A DNA stretch of 64,000 nucleotides from an uncultured Lachnospiraceae bacterium (GTDB lineage Bacteria; Bacillota; Clostridia; Lachnospirales; Lachnospiraceae): the NCBI GenBank assembly GCA_949740535.1, contig CATJHO010000108.1:1-64000 (forward strand). Reading direction: 5' to 3'. Made by a program: the position numbers and the translations under genes. The first letter of the stretch is position 1. Every line of letters begins with the position of its first letter. The notes under the pieces were generated by a model that worked only from the letters and a program-made list of their open reading frames with translations, was not told the DNA's origin and searched no databases. Shown one piece after another: positions 37,515 to 47,185 of the stretch.

Positions 37515-38345
37515 TTAGGAAATCAGATGATACAGATGAACCATCAGATAGGATTTCTCATTTTCATTCAGCTGAAAAGAATAATCTTCCCAGATTTTCT
37601 GTTCAATAAGACAGACACAGCGGTGGGTTTCGGGCAGTTCTTCTTTTAGTTTCTGGTAAAGAAACAGATCGTCTTCGATTTTCAACACTTTATCCGGCTG
37701 GAAAATCCGCCGGGCCAGATACTGCAGATGAATGATAAAGCGGTTGTAGGGCTGATAATCTTCATCACAGTTGATTTCGTATTCCGAGCGGATGGTTTTC
37801 ATAATATTGGCCACAAACTCAATACTCTTTAAGGTGAATGGATCTTCTGTCGTTCTGGAATCCAGAATGTGAAAGGCGATATAGACTGCTTCGTCGTCGG
37901 GCAGTCGGATATGCAGGCGTTTCTCTACAATATCCAGAGCGGCCAGCGCGACCCGGAATTCCTCAGGAGCTATTTTTTTGATCTCAAATTTCAGAAGACT
38001 GCTGATATCGATTCCTGCATTGTGCCGTTCGATAGCAAAGGAGAGGTGATCGATCAGCGTAAGATAAATTTTTTCATTGAGCTCTTCTTTTAGTTCCCTT
38101 TTGGCAAAATTGATAATCTCATCGCAGACCTTTACATGCTCCAGGGGAATGTCTTCAATGATTCTGCTCAGTTTCTCTGCAACGCCCTTTCCACGGATTT
38201 TAAAGACTTTTTCTGCCTCTGCTGTCTCTATTTCGTCGTGAATTGTCTTTCCGTAGGCAAGCCCTTTTCCAACCAGGACAAATTCAACATTCATTTTATT
38301 TACAGCAATGACCACATTGTTGTTCAGCTTTTTCCTGATTTTCAT
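37515..38345 (-). CDS. licT: BglG-family antiterminator LicT
   Basis: MKIRKKLNNNVVIAVNKMNVEFVLVGKGLAYG CAT domain; two PRDs (HLSFAIERHNAGID); start 38345 by aggagg. Confidence 0.94.
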   Translation of the reverse strand: MKIRKKLNNNVVIAVNKMNVEFVLVGKGLAYGKTIHDEIETAEAEKVFKIRGKGVAEKLSRIIEDIPLEHVKVCDEIINFAKRELKEELNEKIYLTLIDHLSFAIERHNAGIDISSLLKFEIKKIAPEEFRVALAALDIVEKRLHIRLPDDEAVYIAFHILDSRTTEDPFTLKSIEFVANIMKTIRSEYEINCDEDYQPYNRFIIHLQYLARRIFQPDKVLKIEDDLFLYQKLKEELPETHRCVCLIEQKIWEDYSFQLNENEKSYLMVHLYHLIS

Positions 38346-38361
38346 GGAGACCTCCTTTTTA

Positions 38362-38406
38362 GACAAAAAAAACCCAAAAAGCAATCAGAAGATTACTTTT
38401 TGGGTT
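38362..38406 (-). terminator. RAT-controlled terminator
   Basis: Minus: aacccaaaaagtaat-cttctg-attgctttttgggttttttttg. Confidence 0.88.
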
Positions 38407-38437
38407 TATGCCTCAAATTATAAAATGAGTTACATCC
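38402..38437 (-). promoter_or_regulatory. RAT (ribonucleic antiterminator) for LicT
   Basis: Minus: GGATGTAACTCATTTTATAATTTGAGGCATAAACCC overlapping the following terminator. Confidence 0.85.
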
Positions 38438-38502
38438 CTCACCTATTCATTTATGAAACAACTTTAGCACAAACTTTTTTTCGTGTCAATCCTTTCTTGA
38501 AA

Positions 38503-40011
38503 TTACGCAGAGGATCCGGCAGAAAGCGTCCTCTGCCATTTCCCGGTCCGGTATTCCCCGTAAGAGATCAGGAAGTTCACCAGCCACCCAAGAGGAACGG
38601 CATACCAGACCATGGCAATTCCAAACCGGGGCGCCATGGTAATGGCAAAGGCGACCCGCAGAGTGAGATTGGCCAGATTGGCGGCAGTGAACATCTTCAT
38701 GTCGGCAGAACCCCGCAGCAGGCCGTCGGTACACATTTTAAGACCGATCAGAGCGAAGAAAAAGCCGATAAACCTAAGATAACTGCTTCCGGTTTCCAGA
38801 GCGGCAGCAGTGCCGTCGCTTCCCAGGAAGGAAGCAATGATGGGGAGATGAAATAATTCCAGGACGGCGCACAGAAGTACGGCGAAAAAGGCTGTCAGGC
38901 CGAGAGCGGAATGGTAACCTTTCACAACGCGTGCCTTTTGACCGGCTCCCAGATTCTGCGCCGTATAGGAAGACATGGCATTGCCCAGGGCGGCCATGGG
39001 AACGATACAGATACTTTCTACCCGCATTCCGGCGGAAAAGCCTGCCAGCATCTGAGGACCAAAGCTGTTGACCACCGACTGGACCAGCATCATGCCGATG
39101 GAGACGGTGGACTGCTGGAAAATGGAGGGCAGAGCTACCCGACACATGGTCAAAAGCTCTTCTGTGCTGTAATATTTACGAATAAATCGTGTAATAGTTG
39201 ATGATTTAAGGGGGCAGGGGGCGAAAACTTCCTGCGATGTGAAGTCTGAGGACTGCGTTTTGGGACTGGCAGAGTTCACAGCAGCCCTGGATGGATAATC
39301 TTTTAAACCGGAAGATAAATCTGGGTACAGGGGGGCTTTTGGGCTGTCAGGATAGGTTTTAAGTTCTTTAAGAAAGATAAAAAAGGAAAGCAGGGCTGAA
39401 ATCCCCTGTGCGATCAGTGTGGCCCAGGCTGTGCCTGCAATACCAAGTCCCAGGGAGCGGACCAGATAAACATCCAGGATAATGTTGAAGACGGATGAAA
39501 AGATCAGAAGATACAGTGGAATCCGTGACCTTCCCAGGGCGTTGAACATGGAGGACAGTACATTGTACATAAAGAGAAAGGGAAGTCCCATAAAATAAAT
39601 GTTCAGATACGTCACTGCCATATCCAGAATATCGGCCGGTGTTTTCAGGAAGATCATAAACTGCCGTCCAAAGAGCAGCCCAAGGACAGCCAGAAAAAGG
39701 CTGACAGCCAGAAAGGAGAGGAGGGCGGTAGAAATAGAACGTTTCATGCGCCGGAATTCGCTGGAACCGAAATAACGGCTGGTGAGTACTGAGGCGCCCA
39801 CACCGCCGCCGATGGCGATACAGATAAACACATTGGTCAGGGAGTAGGAAGCCCCCACGGCGGCCAGTGCGTGTTCACTTACATAGCGGCCCACAACCAT
39901 GGAGTCAGCCATGGTGTAGAACTGCTGGAAGAGATTTCCGATGATCATGGGCAGGGCGAAGAGAAAGAGGGCGCGAAGCGGACGCTCTGTCAATAAATAA
40001 TCTTTTTTCAT
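38503..40011 (-). CDS. MATE family efflux transporter
   Basis: FALPMIIGNLFQQFYTMADSMVVGRYV, ALGNAMSSYTAQNLGAG. Confidence 0.93.
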   Translation of the reverse strand: MKKDYLLTERPLRALFLFALPMIIGNLFQQFYTMADSMVVGRYVSEHALAAVGASYSLTNVFICIAIGGGVGASVLTSRYFGSSEFRRMKRSISTALLSFLAVSLFLAVLGLLFGRQFMIFLKTPADILDMAVTYLNIYFMGLPFLFMYNVLSSMFNALGRSRIPLYLLIFSSVFNIILDVYLVRSLGLGIAGTAWATLIAQGISALLSFFIFLKELKTYPDSPKAPLYPDLSSGLKDYPSRAAVNSASPKTQSSDFTSQEVFAPCPLKSSTITRFIRKYYSTEELLTMCRVALPSIFQQSTVSIGMMLVQSVVNSFGPQMLAGFSAGMRVESICIVPMAALGNAMSSYTAQNLGAGQKARVVKGYHSALGLTAFFAVLLCAVLELFHLPIIASFLGSDGTAAALETGSSYLRFIGFFFALIGLKMCTDGLLRGSADMKMFTAANLANLTLRVAFAITMAPRFGIAMVWYAVPLGWLVNFLISYGEYRTGKWQRTLSAGSSA

Positions 40012-40310
40012 TCTGCGATTCTCCGAATTTCTATTTAAAGCTTATCATTCTGCAGCAGGGTTTAGAACCCTGTTCTTTTAGCATTTCCCAAACAGAAGTG
40101 AATGTAACATAGAAAAGAAATTTTGTCAAAGTTGTCCGGGTGTCCGGGGTAAATGGGAAGGTTTTTTGATAATAGAAAAAACAGTCGGATTGAAAAGCAG
40201 AAATCTATCAGATTGAGTTTCAAATCTTTTTCTATGTGGCGGAAAATAAGGCGGGATGTTACAATATACGGTGTTAGAAAGAATAAAATTATCTGTCTGG
40301 AGGACAAAAG

Positions 40311-43300
40311 ATGTACATCGCAGACTTACACATACACTCCCGGTATTCCCGCGCAACCAGCCGGGACTGTACCCCGGAGTATCTGGAACTGTGGGCCAGG
40401 CGCAAGGGGATTCACCTGACAGGAACCGGAGACTTCACGCATAAGGCCTGGCGGACGGAACTTCGGGAGAAGCTGGAACCGGCGGAAGAAGGCCTCTATC
40501 GGCTGAAGCAGGAATACCGCATTAAGGACAGTACCGCCGGCGCCTCCTGGGAGCCGCGTTTTGTGGTAACCGGGGAGATCAGCTCCATCTATAAAAAATA
40601 CGACAGAACCAGAAAGGTTCACAGCCTGATCGTGCTCCCCAGTCTGGACGATGCGGACCAGATTGCCGCCAGACTGGAGCTGATCGGCAATATTCATTCT
40701 GACGGGCGTCCGATTCTGGGATTGGACTGCCGGGATCTTCTGGAAATTGTTCTTGAGTTGTGTCCAAGAGCCATTTACGTGCCTGCTCATATCTGGACCC
40801 CTCATTTTTCCCTGTTTGGTGCATTTTCCGGTTTTGACACGGTGGAGGAGTGTTTTGGGGATCTCAGTTCTCAGATTCATGCTCTGGAGACAGGTTTATC
40901 TTCGGATCCGCCCATGAACTGGCAGGTGTCGGCACTGGATCGGTTTCAGTTAATCTCTAATTCCGATGCCCATTCTCCTGCAAAGCTTGGGCGGGAGGCC
41001 AATCTTCTGGATATTCCTCTGTCTTATGAAGGATTGTACAGGGCGCTCCAGCAGGGAGAGGGACTGGCGGGAACCATTGAATTCTTTCCGGAAGAGGGTA
41101 AATACCACTACGACGGACACCGCAAATGCGGAATCTGTTTGAGTCCTTTGGAGGCAGAGGCGTATGAGGGGCTTTGTCCTGTCTGCGGCCGGAAGCTGAC
41201 TACAGGCGTTTCCCACCGGATTGCACAGCTCTCAGACCGTCCGGATGGGTTTCAAAGAAAGGATGCGAAAGCTTATGAAAGTCTGGTGCCTCTGCCGGAG
41301 GTCATCGGAGCTTCCATCGGCCGCTCAGCGGCCAGTGTAAAAGTTATGCGGGAATACCACTCCATGCTGGAGCGGCTGGGGCCGGAGTTTGAGATTCTGC
41401 GGACCATTCCCCTTGAGGAGATCCGCAGTCAGGCGGGAACACTGATTGCAGAGGGAGTCTTCCGTCTGCGGCAGGGAAGGGCAGAGAGGACGCCGGGCTT
41501 TGACGGCGTGTATGGGAAGATATTTCTTTTTCAGCCGGAGGAGCTGGTGAATCCGGATGGGCAGATGAGTTTTTTGGATAATACAGGGAATCTTAGTCAC
41601 AAAAACCTGAAAAATAATAACTATTATAAGATTAAATCTAATTTTGTCGATAAGATAGAGAAAAAACAAGATACAGGCAAGCGGAAAAGAGATATTGAGG
41701 AACGAGAACGAAATCAGGAACATGAGGAAAAAAAGGGAAACACGGGAAAGACAAAACCGGTTATAAAGGTGGAAAACCAGGAACAGCAGAAAGCAATCCG
41801 TTCTTTGGAACGGGCTGCTGCCATAACCGCAGGCCCTGGAACCGGAAAAACGTTTACCCTGATTGCGCATATTCTCTATCTGGTTCAGGAGTGCGGGGTA
41901 AAGCCCTCAGAGATTACGGCTGTCACCTTTACCAACCGCGCGGCTGGAGAGCTGAAGGAACGTCTGCAGAAAAGCGCACCTCATAAACGGGGGTTAAAGA
42001 AGCTTCAGACGGGAACCTTTCATGCCCTGTGCCTGTCATATCTTCAGGAGCGGGGAGAAAGCGGAATCCTGATTGATGGGGTGGAAGCCCTGGAGCTTAT
42101 ACGGGAAGCAGGAAAAGAAGCAGGGGTGCGCAGGAAGCCGGAAAGCCTTCAGAATCTCATATCCCTCTATAAGATGGCCGGAAAGGACGAAAGGCCTGTC
42201 TTAAACGAGGCGGAGCTTCGGGCAATGGAGCTTTATAATCAAAAACTGCAGGAGGCCGGACTCTGGGATTACGACGCGCTCCTGACAGAAACCTGCCGCC
42301 TGCTTGAGGAAGAGAGGGGAGATGAAAAGGCGTTCAGTTATCTTCTGGTAGATGAGTTTCAGGATATTAACCCCATCCAGTATGAACTGCTCCGTCTTTG
42401 GAATCGGAAGGGAAAGCAGATATTTATAATTGGGGATCCGGATCAGTCGATCTATGGATTTCGTGGAAGCAGCAGGGAATGTTTTGCAAGAATCCGGGAG
42501 GATTATCCAAAGATGCAGGAGATTACCCTGTCCCGGAATTACCGTTCTACACCGGAGATCCTGGAAACAGCAGTGCCGGTGATCTCAAAGAATCCGGGAC
42601 CGAAGCGGTGTTTGCTGTCCCAGTGCCCTAGGGGGCCGAAGGTCCGGCTGGTTACTGCCGGAGATCCACAGGAAGAGGCGGCCTTTGCAGCAGGCGAGGT
42701 GATCCGCCAGGTAGGCGGTGTAGATATGCTGCAGGCCCATGAAGAGTCAGCGGAAGGAATAGAAAGAAACAGAAGCTTTGGTGATATTGCGGTTTTATAC
42801 CGGACCCACCGGCAGGCAGAACAGATAGAACAGTGTCTGAAGAAAGAAGGGATTCCCTGTGTTATCGGCGGCCGGGACCGTTTTTTATCAGAACCTGTGG
42901 TCCGGGGAACCCTGTGTTTTTTCCGTTATCTGCTGAATCCAGACGACACGCGTTCCAAGGAGACAGCTGTAAGGCTATTGGGGGAGAAACGGGAGGATTT
43001 TGCCCGGATGAGAGAGAAGTACCTTTCTCTGGCACAGAAGACAAAGCCGGAAAAGCTTTTTGCTCTTTGGGCGGAAGATATGGGATTGAAAAAGGAAAAG
43101 CCGATGCAGAGGCTTATAGAGACAGCCCGTTTGTCCGTACATCTGGAGGAGCTTCTGAACCGCCTGCTCCTGGGTGTCGAGAGCGATCTGCAGCGCAGCT
43201 CCCAGGGACATTACGCCTCGGATGCTGTCAACTTGATGACCTTTCATGGAGCAAAAGGACTGGAATTCCCGGTAGTACTGCTGTGCGGCCTGCACAAAGG

Positions 43301-43529
43301 CCTGCTTCCCCTGGAAACAGCGGCAGGACAGGCAGATCTTCAGGAGGAACGGCGTCTGTTCTATGTGGGTATGACCAGAGCAAAGGAAGAGCTGGTGCTT
43401 CTTACTTCCAAGACGCCCTCCTGCTTTCTGGAAGAGGTTCCCGAAGATACGGTCTGGCGGGAAGAGACGGCAGGAAAAAAAGAGGAGGAGACAGGTGTCC
43501 AGCTGAGCCTCTTTGACTGGCTCCGGTGA
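40311..43529 (+). CDS. Fusion protein: EndoQ-like PHP nuclease + UvrD/PcrA-type helicase
   Basis: N-term DLHIHSRYSRATSRDCTPEYL, TGTGDFTHKAW, VTGEISS, PAHIWTP, NSDAHSPAKLGREAN, CGIC-X16-CPVC; C-term GPGTGKTFTL, LLVDEFQDINPIQYELL, GDPDQSIYGFRGS, FHGAKGLEFPVVLL, RRLFYVGMTRAKEELVLL. Confidence 0.93.
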   Translation: MYIADLHIHSRYSRATSRDCTPEYLELWARRKGIHLTGTGDFTHKAWRTELREKLEPAEEGLYRLKQEYRIKDSTAGASWEPRFVVTGEISSIYKKYDRTRKVHSLIVLPSLDDADQIAARLELIGNIHSDGRPILGLDCRDLLEIVLELCPRAIYVPAHIWTPHFSLFGAFSGFDTVEECFGDLSSQIHALETGLSSDPPMNWQVSALDRFQLISNSDAHSPAKLGREANLLDIPLSYEGLYRALQQGEGLAGTIEFFPEEGKYHYDGHRKCGICLSPLEAEAYEGLCPVCGRKLTTGVSHRIAQLSDRPDGFQRKDAKAYESLVPLPEVIGASIGRSAASVKVMREYHSMLERLGPEFEILRTIPLEEIRSQAGTLIAEGVFRLRQGRAERTPGFDGVYGKIFLFQPEELVNPDGQMSFLDNTGNLSHKNLKNNNYYKIKSNFVDKIEKKQDTGKRKRDIEERERNQEHEEKKGNTGKTKPVIKVENQEQQKAIRSLERAAAITAGPGTGKTFTLIAHILYLVQECGVKPSEITAVTFTNRAAGELKERLQKSAPHKRGLKKLQTGTFHALCLSYLQERGESGILIDGVEALELIREAGKEAGVRRKPESLQNLISLYKMAGKDERPVLNEAELRAMELYNQKLQEAGLWDYDALLTETCRLLEEERGDEKAFSYLLVDEFQDINPIQYELLRLWNRKGKQIFIIGDPDQSIYGFRGSSRECFARIREDYPKMQEITLSRNYRSTPEILETAVPVISKNPGPKRCLLSQCPRGPKVRLVTAGDPQEEAAFAAGEVIRQVGGVDMLQAHEESAEGIERNRSFGDIAVLYRTHRQAEQIEQCLKKEGIPCVIGGRDRFLSEPVVRGTLCFFRYLLNPDDTRSKETAVRLLGEKREDFARMREKYLSLAQKTKPEKLFALWAEDMGLKKEKPMQRLIETARLSVHLEELLNRLLLGVESDLQRSSQGHYASDAVNLMTFHGAKGLEFPVVLLCGLHKGLLPLETAAGQADLQEERRLFYVGMTRAKEELVLLTSKTPSCFLEEVPEDTVWREETAGKKEEETGVQLSLFDWLR

Positions 43530-43551
43530 TCCGTTTCTCCTCCGGGAGTGT

Positions 43552-44334
43552 TCAGATTTCGCTGTAAATCCAGCTTGAGATATTATTGCAGATAACCTTT
43601 TCCGTCTCTTCTCTGGCTGTTTTCAGGCTTTCCTGAATTGCGTCCAGCTCTTCTCTGCTGCGTTCCACGTCCAAAAAGGATGCGCTCATGGAAGCGATAA
43701 TTCTGCCATGATAAGTAATGGGCGTGGCAATACACCGGGTATAGGCGGAGGATTCCTCCCGCTCATAGCTGAAGCCTGTACGCCTGACAGCCTCCAGCTG
43801 AGCGTACAGGACATCCATATCCGTTATGGTTTTTTCCGTAATGGAAGGCAGTCCTTCCGGGAAGAGCTGTTCCAGCTCCTGTCTGGTATATCCGGACAGA
43901 AGGCTTTTGCCCACGCCCGTACCGTTGGCGTAGACCTTACGGCCCGGCGTTGCCACAATATGGATATTTCCCGGAGCGGATTTGGCCAGAAGATAGAGGA
44001 CCTTGCTGCCGGAAAGGACGCCGAAAAAGGAGCTGACGCCGCACCGGTTCACCAGCCGTGTCATAATCTGTTCGATCTGTTCCAGCAGGGAGGAGTTCTC
44101 CACATAGGCATGGCCCAGGTGGAAGAGCATTTCTCCAAAATAGTACTTCTGGGTGTTTTCGCTGAAACGGACGTATTTTCGATCTGCCAGGGTCTGGAGC
44201 AGCGGGTGAAGGCTGCTCTTGGGCATATTCAACGCTCTGGAAATTTCGGAAAACCGAAGTCCCTGGAAATTGTTGTTGGATAACAGTTCCAGTATATCCA
44301 GTACTCTTGATGTTGTTTGATGATTTTTTTCCAA
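43552..44334 (-). CDS. IclR family transcriptional regulator
   Basis: SRVLDILELLSNNNFQGLRFSEISRALNMPKSSLHPLLQTL and IclR effector domain. Confidence 0.93.
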   Translation of the reverse strand: MEKNHQTTSRVLDILELLSNNNFQGLRFSEISRALNMPKSSLHPLLQTLADRKYVRFSENTQKYYFGEMLFHLGHAYVENSSLLEQIEQIMTRLVNRCGVSSFFGVLSGSKVLYLLAKSAPGNIHIVATPGRKVYANGTGVGKSLLSGYTRQELEQLFPEGLPSITEKTITDMDVLYAQLEAVRRTGFSYEREESSAYTRCIATPITYHGRIIASMSASFLDVERSREELDAIQESLKTAREETEKVICNNISSWIYSEI

Positions 44335-44391
44335 TGGTCATTCCTCATTCTATGAAAATTACGATCTTATAGTAGAGTATACCATATTTTT

Positions 44392-45168
44392 CTATTTTGA
44401 CAAATACCCTCCATCTACAGGAATAACGGCTCCGCTGATATAATCAGAAGCGCGGCTTGCCAGAAATACAGTGATGCCCGCCATATCTGCGGGCGTACCC
44501 CAACGGTGGGCCGGAATCCGATCCGTAATTTCCTGGAAGCGGGGATTGGACGGGTCTGTGAGGGCTGTGTTTAAGTCAGTGTCCATATAACCAGGGGCAA
44601 CCGCATTTACCTGAATCCCCTTTCCGGCCAGCTCATTGCTGAGCGCTTTTGTAAACTGTGCCACGCCGCCTTTGGAAGCAGCGTAGGCAGGAACCGTCAT
44701 TCCGCCAAAGAAGGACAGCATGGAAGCTACATTGATTATTTTTCCCTGAACGGGTTCTTTCTTCAGAAATTCTCTGGCAGCAAGCTGGCAGAGTACAAAG
44801 GGAGCTGTCATATTCACCTCGATCACATCCCGCCAGTCCTCTTCCGGAAAGGCTTCACAGGGAAAACGGCGCTGAATGCCTGCGGAATTCACAAGGATAT
44901 CCAGCCCTCCCAGCAGGGTTACCGCCTGGAAGAAACCAGAATCCCGTTCCTCTGGCCTGGAAAGATCCACTTTCAGCCCCTGACAGTCCAGATTTTCTTT
45001 TTGAAAAGCCTCTGCCGCAGTATATACCTTTTCTGTGGTGCCGAATATTACGACGCTGGCGCCTGCTTCCAGCAGAGCCCCTGCCATTCCATGGCCCAAT
45101 CCTCTTGTGCCGCCGGTGACTATGGCTTTCTTTCCTCTGATATCAAATAAATGCATGGTATTTTCCAT
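44392..45168 (-). CDS. kduD: SDR oxidoreductase, KduD-like (2-deoxy-D-gluconate 3-dehydrogenase type)
   Basis: AIVTGGTRGLGHGMA, NSAGIQRR, YAASKGGVAQFTKALSNELAGKGIQVNAVAPGYMDTDLN. Confidence 0.85.
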   Translation of the reverse strand: MENTMHLFDIRGKKAIVTGGTRGLGHGMAGALLEAGASVVIFGTTEKVYTAAEAFQKENLDCQGLKVDLSRPEERDSGFFQAVTLLGGLDILVNSAGIQRRFPCEAFPEEDWRDVIEVNMTAPFVLCQLAAREFLKKEPVQGKIINVASMLSFFGGMTVPAYAASKGGVAQFTKALSNELAGKGIQVNAVAPGYMDTDLNTALTDPSNPRFQEITDRIPAHRWGTPADMAGITVFLASRASDYISGAVIPVDGGYLSK

Positions 45169-45192
45169 AACGGCTGTCCTTTCTGCTGCTCT

Positions 45193-46158
45193 TTATTTCA
45201 GAACTTCTTTGTTGCACAGATTGAGCGGCGGTTCATTTTTCAACACACGGATAACCTCTTGTGCAGCTTTTGTATGCAGGTTTGTGATTGCAGTTTCACT
45301 GTACCAGGAAGTATGTCCGGAGACGATCACATTGGGAAAAGCCAGAAGAGGATTATCTGCTGTGATGGGTTCCTGCTCAAATACATCGATTCCGGCACCG
45401 GCGATTTTTTTCTGTTCCAATGCCCGCACCAGAGCGTCCTGATTAACGAGGGAGCCCCTGGCAGTGTTGATAAGATATGCGGTGGGCTTCATCTGGTCAA
45501 AGAGCGCGTCGTTGAAGAGGCCGGTATTTTCCTCTGCAGCCGGGCAGTGAAGGGTGATATAGTCGCTTTCCTTCACAAGCTGTTCTAAGGAAGCCGGTTC
45601 TACATGAAGCTCTTTGGCAGCGTTTTCACTAAAGCAGGTGTCGTAAGCCAGAAGCCGTACGCCAAAGGGCTGCAGTTTTCTGGCAACAGCCTGTCCCATG
45701 CGGCCGAATCCCACAATACCTACGCAGGCTTCAGAAAGCCGGTAAACAGGTACCAGTTTGGTGTAATCCCATATACCCTTCCGCAGATCCTGGTTTGTGA
45801 CATAGAGCTTTCTGGCCAGAGCAAAGAGGAAGGCAATGGCCTGGTTGGATACTTCGTCAATTCCATAATCAGGAATATTGCATACATAGATACCCTTTTC
45901 TGTGGCAGCTTCCACGTCGATATTGTTGATTCCAATACCATATTTAATAATGATCCGGCAGTGTTTCATAGCAGCAATCACTTCCCGGCTGATATTGCAG
46001 TACTGGGTGATGATACCGTCCATATCCGGCACTTGTTTAAGGAGATCCTCCGTTGTCCGGCAGTGGGCCGCGGTGAGCCGGATTCCGGCGTTGTCAAACA
46101 GACGCTGTTCAATGTCTACATTCTCATATTCATAATCGGTAATTAATACATTCTGCAT
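45193..46158 (-). CDS. D-isomer-specific 2-hydroxyacid dehydrogenase (CtBP-like)
   Basis: VGIVGFGRMGQAVARKL, YLINTARGSLVNQDAL. Confidence 0.92.
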   Translation of the reverse strand: MQNVLITDYEYENVDIEQRLFDNAGIRLTAAHCRTTEDLLKQVPDMDGIITQYCNISREVIAAMKHCRIIIKYGIGINNIDVEAATEKGIYVCNIPDYGIDEVSNQAIAFLFALARKLYVTNQDLRKGIWDYTKLVPVYRLSEACVGIVGFGRMGQAVARKLQPFGVRLLAYDTCFSENAAKELHVEPASLEQLVKESDYITLHCPAAEENTGLFNDALFDQMKPTAYLINTARGSLVNQDALVRALEQKKIAGAGIDVFEQEPITADNPLLAFPNVIVSGHTSWYSETAITNLHTKAAQEVIRVLKNEPPLNLCNKEVLK

Positions 46159-46159
46159 A

Positions 46160-47179
46160 TTACTGTCCTTTCTGTGTTTGATAAAAATCTGCTGTCAGCA
46201 AGATACCCTGCGCAGAGAGGGGGAGCAGAGAGGGATTGTCAAATTCTTCGATGGTTTCAAAATAACCGTCCTCAGCCAGCAAGGCCGTAAGCGCTTTTCG
46301 GAGAGGATTTTTACCGGCAGCGATGACGTGGGTTTTGGGAGAGACGCTGACTGCTCCGGATCCTTTCAGAGCCAGGAGATCGTTCTGCAGTACGGCTCCC
46401 AGGAGATAGCTGGCGATCTTCTGAGGATCCTGGGTAACAAACTGGTTCAGGATACGTCCGGAAAAACAGGCTCTGCCGATACCGCATTGTCGGGCAGTTC
46501 GAAAACCTTTCAGGAGAAAGGTCTGGTCATAGCCGTCTTCACTGACGAACTGGCGCTGCACAGCATCTGCCAGAATCGTATGATGGGTTACGCAGGACAG
46601 CAGTTCCCCGCTGAGTGTGGTCAGAATTCCGGTGATCCGGTTCGCTTCATCTGCCTGGACGAATTTTGTGTGAGAGCCCGGAAGTATGATCAGTGCCGGA
46701 CCGGCAGTCTTTCGATGCTCCAGAACGGCAATGGCTTCCACTTCTTCCCCCCGCATGATGTCCATTTCTTCAAAATGTTCCGCATCAACAGAGGCTGGGG
46801 CATTTTTGATACCAGGTATAAAGCGGATGGGAATGGGAGCGATGTCGGAGAGAAGGATCTTCTGCATTCCCTGTGCCAGATCCCGTTTTCCTGCCGGTAC
46901 AGACAGGTGGGGGATTTCAGCCAGTCCCACATTGGAGGTGATCATTCCGCTGGCAAGAATATCCCGGACATCCGCAAAGGTGCGCCCGCTTTGAGCCAGA
47001 AGCCCGGCGGTACACTGCCGGACGGCCTCTTTGAGGCGTTCGCTGGTTCCGGTTATGGCTGTGTCCCGCACACCAATTTCACGGCTTTCTTTTGCCAGAA
47101 TCTGATTCTGTCCGTCGATGAGAAGGGCTCTTGTATTGGTAGTGCCACAGTCTACGATGATGCGGCAGCTGGGTTTCAT
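46160..47179 (-). CDS. dgoK: 2-dehydro-3-deoxygalactonokinase
   Basis: IVDCGTTNTRALLID, MRGEEVEAIAVLE, LPGSHTKFVQ. Confidence 0.9.
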   Translation of the reverse strand: MKPSCRIIVDCGTTNTRALLIDGQNQILAKESREIGVRDTAITGTSERLKEAVRQCTAGLLAQSGRTFADVRDILASGMITSNVGLAEIPHLSVPAGKRDLAQGMQKILLSDIAPIPIRFIPGIKNAPASVDAEHFEEMDIMRGEEVEAIAVLEHRKTAGPALIILPGSHTKFVQADEANRITGILTTLSGELLSCVTHHTILADAVQRQFVSEDGYDQTFLLKGFRTARQCGIGRACFSGRILNQFVTQDPQKIASYLLGAVLQNDLLALKGSGAVSVSPKTHVIAAGKNPLRKALTALLAEDGYFETIEEFDNPSLLPLSAQGILLTADFYQTQKGQ

Positions 47180-47185
47180 AAGACT

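Noticed and set aside
42833-43516. 227-aa out-of-frame ORF inside the helicase domain
   Set aside because: Overlaps conserved helicase motifs in another frame; low-complexity Gly/Arg/Ser composition.
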